8,449 nucleotides of DNA from JBFFXF01 sp041569895 (GTDB lineage: Bacteria > Planctomycetota > UBA8108 > JACQVS01): contig JBFFXF010000304.1 in assembly GCA_041569895.1 (NCBI GenBank), forward strand, positions 1-8,449, written 5' to 3'. Position 1 is the first letter of the stretch; every line of letters starts with the position of its first letter. Shown piece after piece: positions 7,020 through 8,449 of the stretch. A model generated the notes under the pieces. It was not told where the DNA came from and made no database searches. It was given only the letters and a program-made list of their open reading frames with translations. A program made the position numbers and the translations under genes.

Positions 7020-7169
7020 CCGATGGCCGACGCCGATGACCGACGCCGATTCCGACTCCGACTCCGATGACCGACACCGACCCCGACTCCGACTCCGACT
7101 CCGAGTCCGAGTCCGATGCCGATGCCGATGACCGACTCCGATTCCGATTCCGATGACCGACGCCGATGA
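7020..7169. repeat. Degenerate CCGANN hexamer array, 24 units including six 7-mers
   Basis: Read from 7020 on the plus strand, every unit begins CCGA. Eighteen are hexamers (CCGACT, CCGATT, CCGACG, CCGATG, CCGAGT, CCGACA, CCGACC). Six are 7-mers: CCGATGG at 7020 and CCGATGA at 7033, 7064, 7125, 7150 and 7163, which divide the array into blocks. The total is exactly 150 bp. Identical units are adjacent (CCGACT three times at 7083-7100, CCGAGT twice at 7101-7112), as expected from slippage. Each 7-mer shifts the reading phase by one. Confidence 0.93.
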
Positions 7170-7207
7170 TCGACCCGACCGAGCGGAGCGGCGTCGGCCC
7201 GAAAGCG

Positions 7208-7213
7208 ATTTTA
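7208..7213 (-). promoter_or_regulatory. Candidate -10 element for the iorA-like gene
   Basis: The minus strand reads TAAAAT, 5 of 6 matches to TATAAT, in GC-rich surroundings. No good -35 box lies 16-18 bp upstream. If used, the transcript would carry both hexamer arrays in a leader of roughly 265 nt before the start at 6934. Confidence 0.25.
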
Positions 7214-7226
7214 CCCATTCTCCACT

Positions 7227-7272
7227 CCCCCACGCCATCGCCCCACACGGCATCACCCCACCCCCGCCCCCC
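7227..7272 (-). other. G-rich tract with G-quadruplex potential (minus strand)
   Basis: The plus strand has five C runs of 4-6 nt (7227-7231, 7241-7244, 7256-7259, 7261-7265, 7267-7272). The minus strand therefore has five G runs, three separated by single bases and the others by 9 and 11 nt. It lies between the two divergent candidate -10 elements. Structure formation is inferred, and one or two loops are longer than the usual limit. Confidence 0.35.
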
Positions 7273-7300
7273 TTCCAACGCCGCCTTTGCCCGGTACAAT
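7273..7300 (+). promoter_or_regulatory. Candidate promoter of the dockerin-like gene
   Basis: TACAAT at 7295-7300 matches the -10 consensus at 5 of 6 positions. TTCCAA at 7273-7278, 16 bp upstream, is a weak -35 box with 3 of 6 matches. The start codon is 49 bp beyond the -10. Confidence 0.4.
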
Positions 7301-7336
7301 CGGTGTCGGGTGAGTCTCGCCGCGTTTCACTCCTTC

Positions 7337-7342
7337 GAGGGG
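7337..7342 (+). promoter_or_regulatory. Ribosome-binding site of the dockerin-like gene
   Basis: GAGGGG, about 6-8 nt before the ATG at 7349, resembles a Shine-Dalgarno site and supports this start, which also places a clean signal peptide at the N-terminus. Confidence 0.55.
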
Positions 7343-7348
7343 GGCTCC

Positions 7349-8449
7349 ATGAGAGCACGATCGATGCTTTTTCGAGTGGCTGTCGTCGCCGCCGTCGTGG
7401 TGCCCGGTGGGCTCATCCACGGGGCGTCGTTCATCCGTGGCGATGCCGATTCGAGCGGCGCGCTCGAGCTCACCGATGCGGTGGTGACGCTCAACGACCT
7501 CTTTCTCGGGACGCAACGCATCCGGTGCGACGACGCGGCCGATGCGAACGACGACGGATCGATTGACATCGCCGACCCGTCGTACGTGCTGAACTTCCTC
7601 TTCATCGGCGGGCCGGCGCCCCCGGAGCCCTTTCCCGGGCCCGGCGCCGATCCCACCGCGGACGCGCTGGCGTGCGGCCCGTGCGCCGATGGGCCGTTCT
7701 GTACTCTCCTCGACGATCGCGTCATCAACGACGCGATGGTCTTCCGGAACGGCTCGCCGTCGATCGCGGTCAGCGGCGAGTCGGTGCACGTGGCGTTCCC
7801 GGTCGGCACGGAGGCGTACGTCGCGCACCGGGAGGCGGGCGGCGCGTGGCGTTCCGGACCGCTCGTCGACGCGGGCACCGGGGAGGCGGCGCCGGCGTAC
7901 TGGGTCGACCTCTCCGCCGGCCGCGATGGCGACCTCGCCGCGTTGATCGCCTTCGACAGCGCGGCGATCTGGCGCCGGGACGACGGCGGATCGTGGCGTC
8001 GCACGGACGTGCTCGAGGGCCGGCAGGTCATCGGCAGGCGTCACGCGCTCGCGCGCGACGGCTCCGACAACCTGCTCGCGGCGCTCGACGTCGGCGAGGA
8101 TCGCCAGCACTGGCCGGGCGTCGGTCGTCGCGACGCGTCCGGCTGGACGTTCGTGCCGATCGGCGAGCCCGGCGCCGTCGAGGAGCCCACACTCGCGGTG
8201 ACCGTCGCGGGCGAGCCGCGCCTGGCGTTTTTCGACGCCCTCGACGCGGGGTGGGTGCTGCGGCTCGGCGGTCCGGACGGCGTCGAGTCGGTCGTTCCGC
8301 TCGACTCGAGCGAGCTTCGACCGAACAACATCAACCTCGCCTTCACGACATCGGAAGCCGGCGAGCGTGTCGAGTTCCTCGTCAAGACGTGGGTCCGCGA
8401 CGACCTGCGCCAGCGCCTCCAGATCGTGCGCGGGGCGCCGGGTGGGCCC
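7349..8449 (+). CDS. Secreted protein with dockerin-like EF-hand pair and possible beta-propeller (C-terminus beyond window edge)
   Basis: There are 367 codons, open to the right window edge. The N-terminus MRARSMLFRVAVV... has basic residues, a hydrophobic core (about 10-18) and a likely signal peptidase site after HGA (24-26), so the product should be exported. Next is FIRGD and two dockerin-type calcium loops: D32-A-D34-S-S36-G37 to D43, and the near-ideal D65-A-N67-D-D69-G70 to D76, each followed by a helix ending in LF.G. C60 and C109 flank the second loop, and a Pro-rich PAPPEPFPGPG segment follows. Residues from about 120 on show recurring segments (PSIAVSGESVHVAF, PTLAVTVAGEPRLAFF) and an Asp-box-like RRDDGGSW at 209-216, which suggests a sialidase-like beta-propeller. 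This pattern fits cell-surface proteins of Planctomycetota-type bacteria. No enzymatic residues are assignable, and the role is unknown. Confidence 0.85.
   Translation, partial: MRARSMLFRVAVVAAVVVPGGLIHGASFIRGDADSSGALELTDAVVTLNDLFLGTQRIRCDDAADANDDGSIDIADPSYVLNFLFIGGPAPPEPFPGPGADPTADALACGPCADGPFCTLLDDRVINDAMVFRNGSPSIAVSGESVHVAFPVGTEAYVAHREAGGAWRSGPLVDAGTGEAAPAYWVDLSAGRDGDLAALIAFDSAAIWRRDDGGSWRRTDVLEGRQVIGRRHALARDGSDNLLAALDVGEDRQHWPGVGRRDASGWTFVPIGEPGAVEEPTLAVTVAGEPRLAFFDALDAGWVLRLGGPDGVESVVPLDSSELRPNNINLAFTTSEAGERVEFLVKTWVRDDLRQRLQIVRGAPGGP

Noticed and set aside
7020..7169. Possible CRISPR array
   Set aside because: Units are 6-7 bp without unique spacers; this is a degenerate simple repeat.
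7253..8110. 285-codon minus-strand open frame
   Set aside because: Antisense to the secreted dockerin-like gene, which has a signal peptide, ribosome site and EF-hand motifs.

Overview
The window is GC-rich bacterial DNA with strong third-position GC bias, so long spurious reading frames occur on every strand. It suggests an uncultured environmental bacterium. The best lineage clue is the right-hand gene, which starts with a signal peptide, an F-x-RGD motif and a pair of dockerin-like EF-hand repeats flanked by cysteines. That layout is common in secreted proteins of Planctomycetota and some other deep-branching, environmentally sampled phyla. The lineage call is an inference; nothing in the window proves it.

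Layout: five protein-coding genes, four on the minus strand and one on the plus strand. From the left edge: glgB (glycogen branching enzyme, minus, 1-1317, cut by the window edge after 439 codons); a fumarylacetoacetate-hydrolase (FAH) family protein with an N-terminal export signal (minus, 1328-2074); a 165-bp gap with a candidate promoter; glgP (alpha-glucan phosphorylase, minus, 2240-4846, probable TTG start); a 459-bp non-coding gap with two palindromes over a candidate glgP promoter and a good minus-strand intrinsic terminator; an IorA-like thiamine-pyrophosphate oxidoreductase subunit (minus, 5306-6934); a 414-bp divergent intergenic region with two hexanucleotide arrays and a C-rich tract; and a secreted dockerin-like protein (plus, 7349 to the window end, cut by the edge).

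How the genes relate: GlgP (phosphorolysis of alpha-1,4-glucan) and GlgB (formation of alpha-1,6 branches) form a glycogen-metabolism cluster. The FAH-family gene between them ends only 10 bp before the glgB start, so those two are probably co-transcribed. The IorA-like gene is separated from glgP by a terminator and looks like an independent unit. It has no IorB partner in the window and lacks the C-terminal ferredoxin domain usual for IorA.

No complete new system is evident. The most unusual items are the degenerate CCGANN hexamer array with regularly interspersed 7-mers in the presumed iorA leader, the exported FAH-family protein that seems to lack the family's catalytic His, and the solitary truncated IorA.
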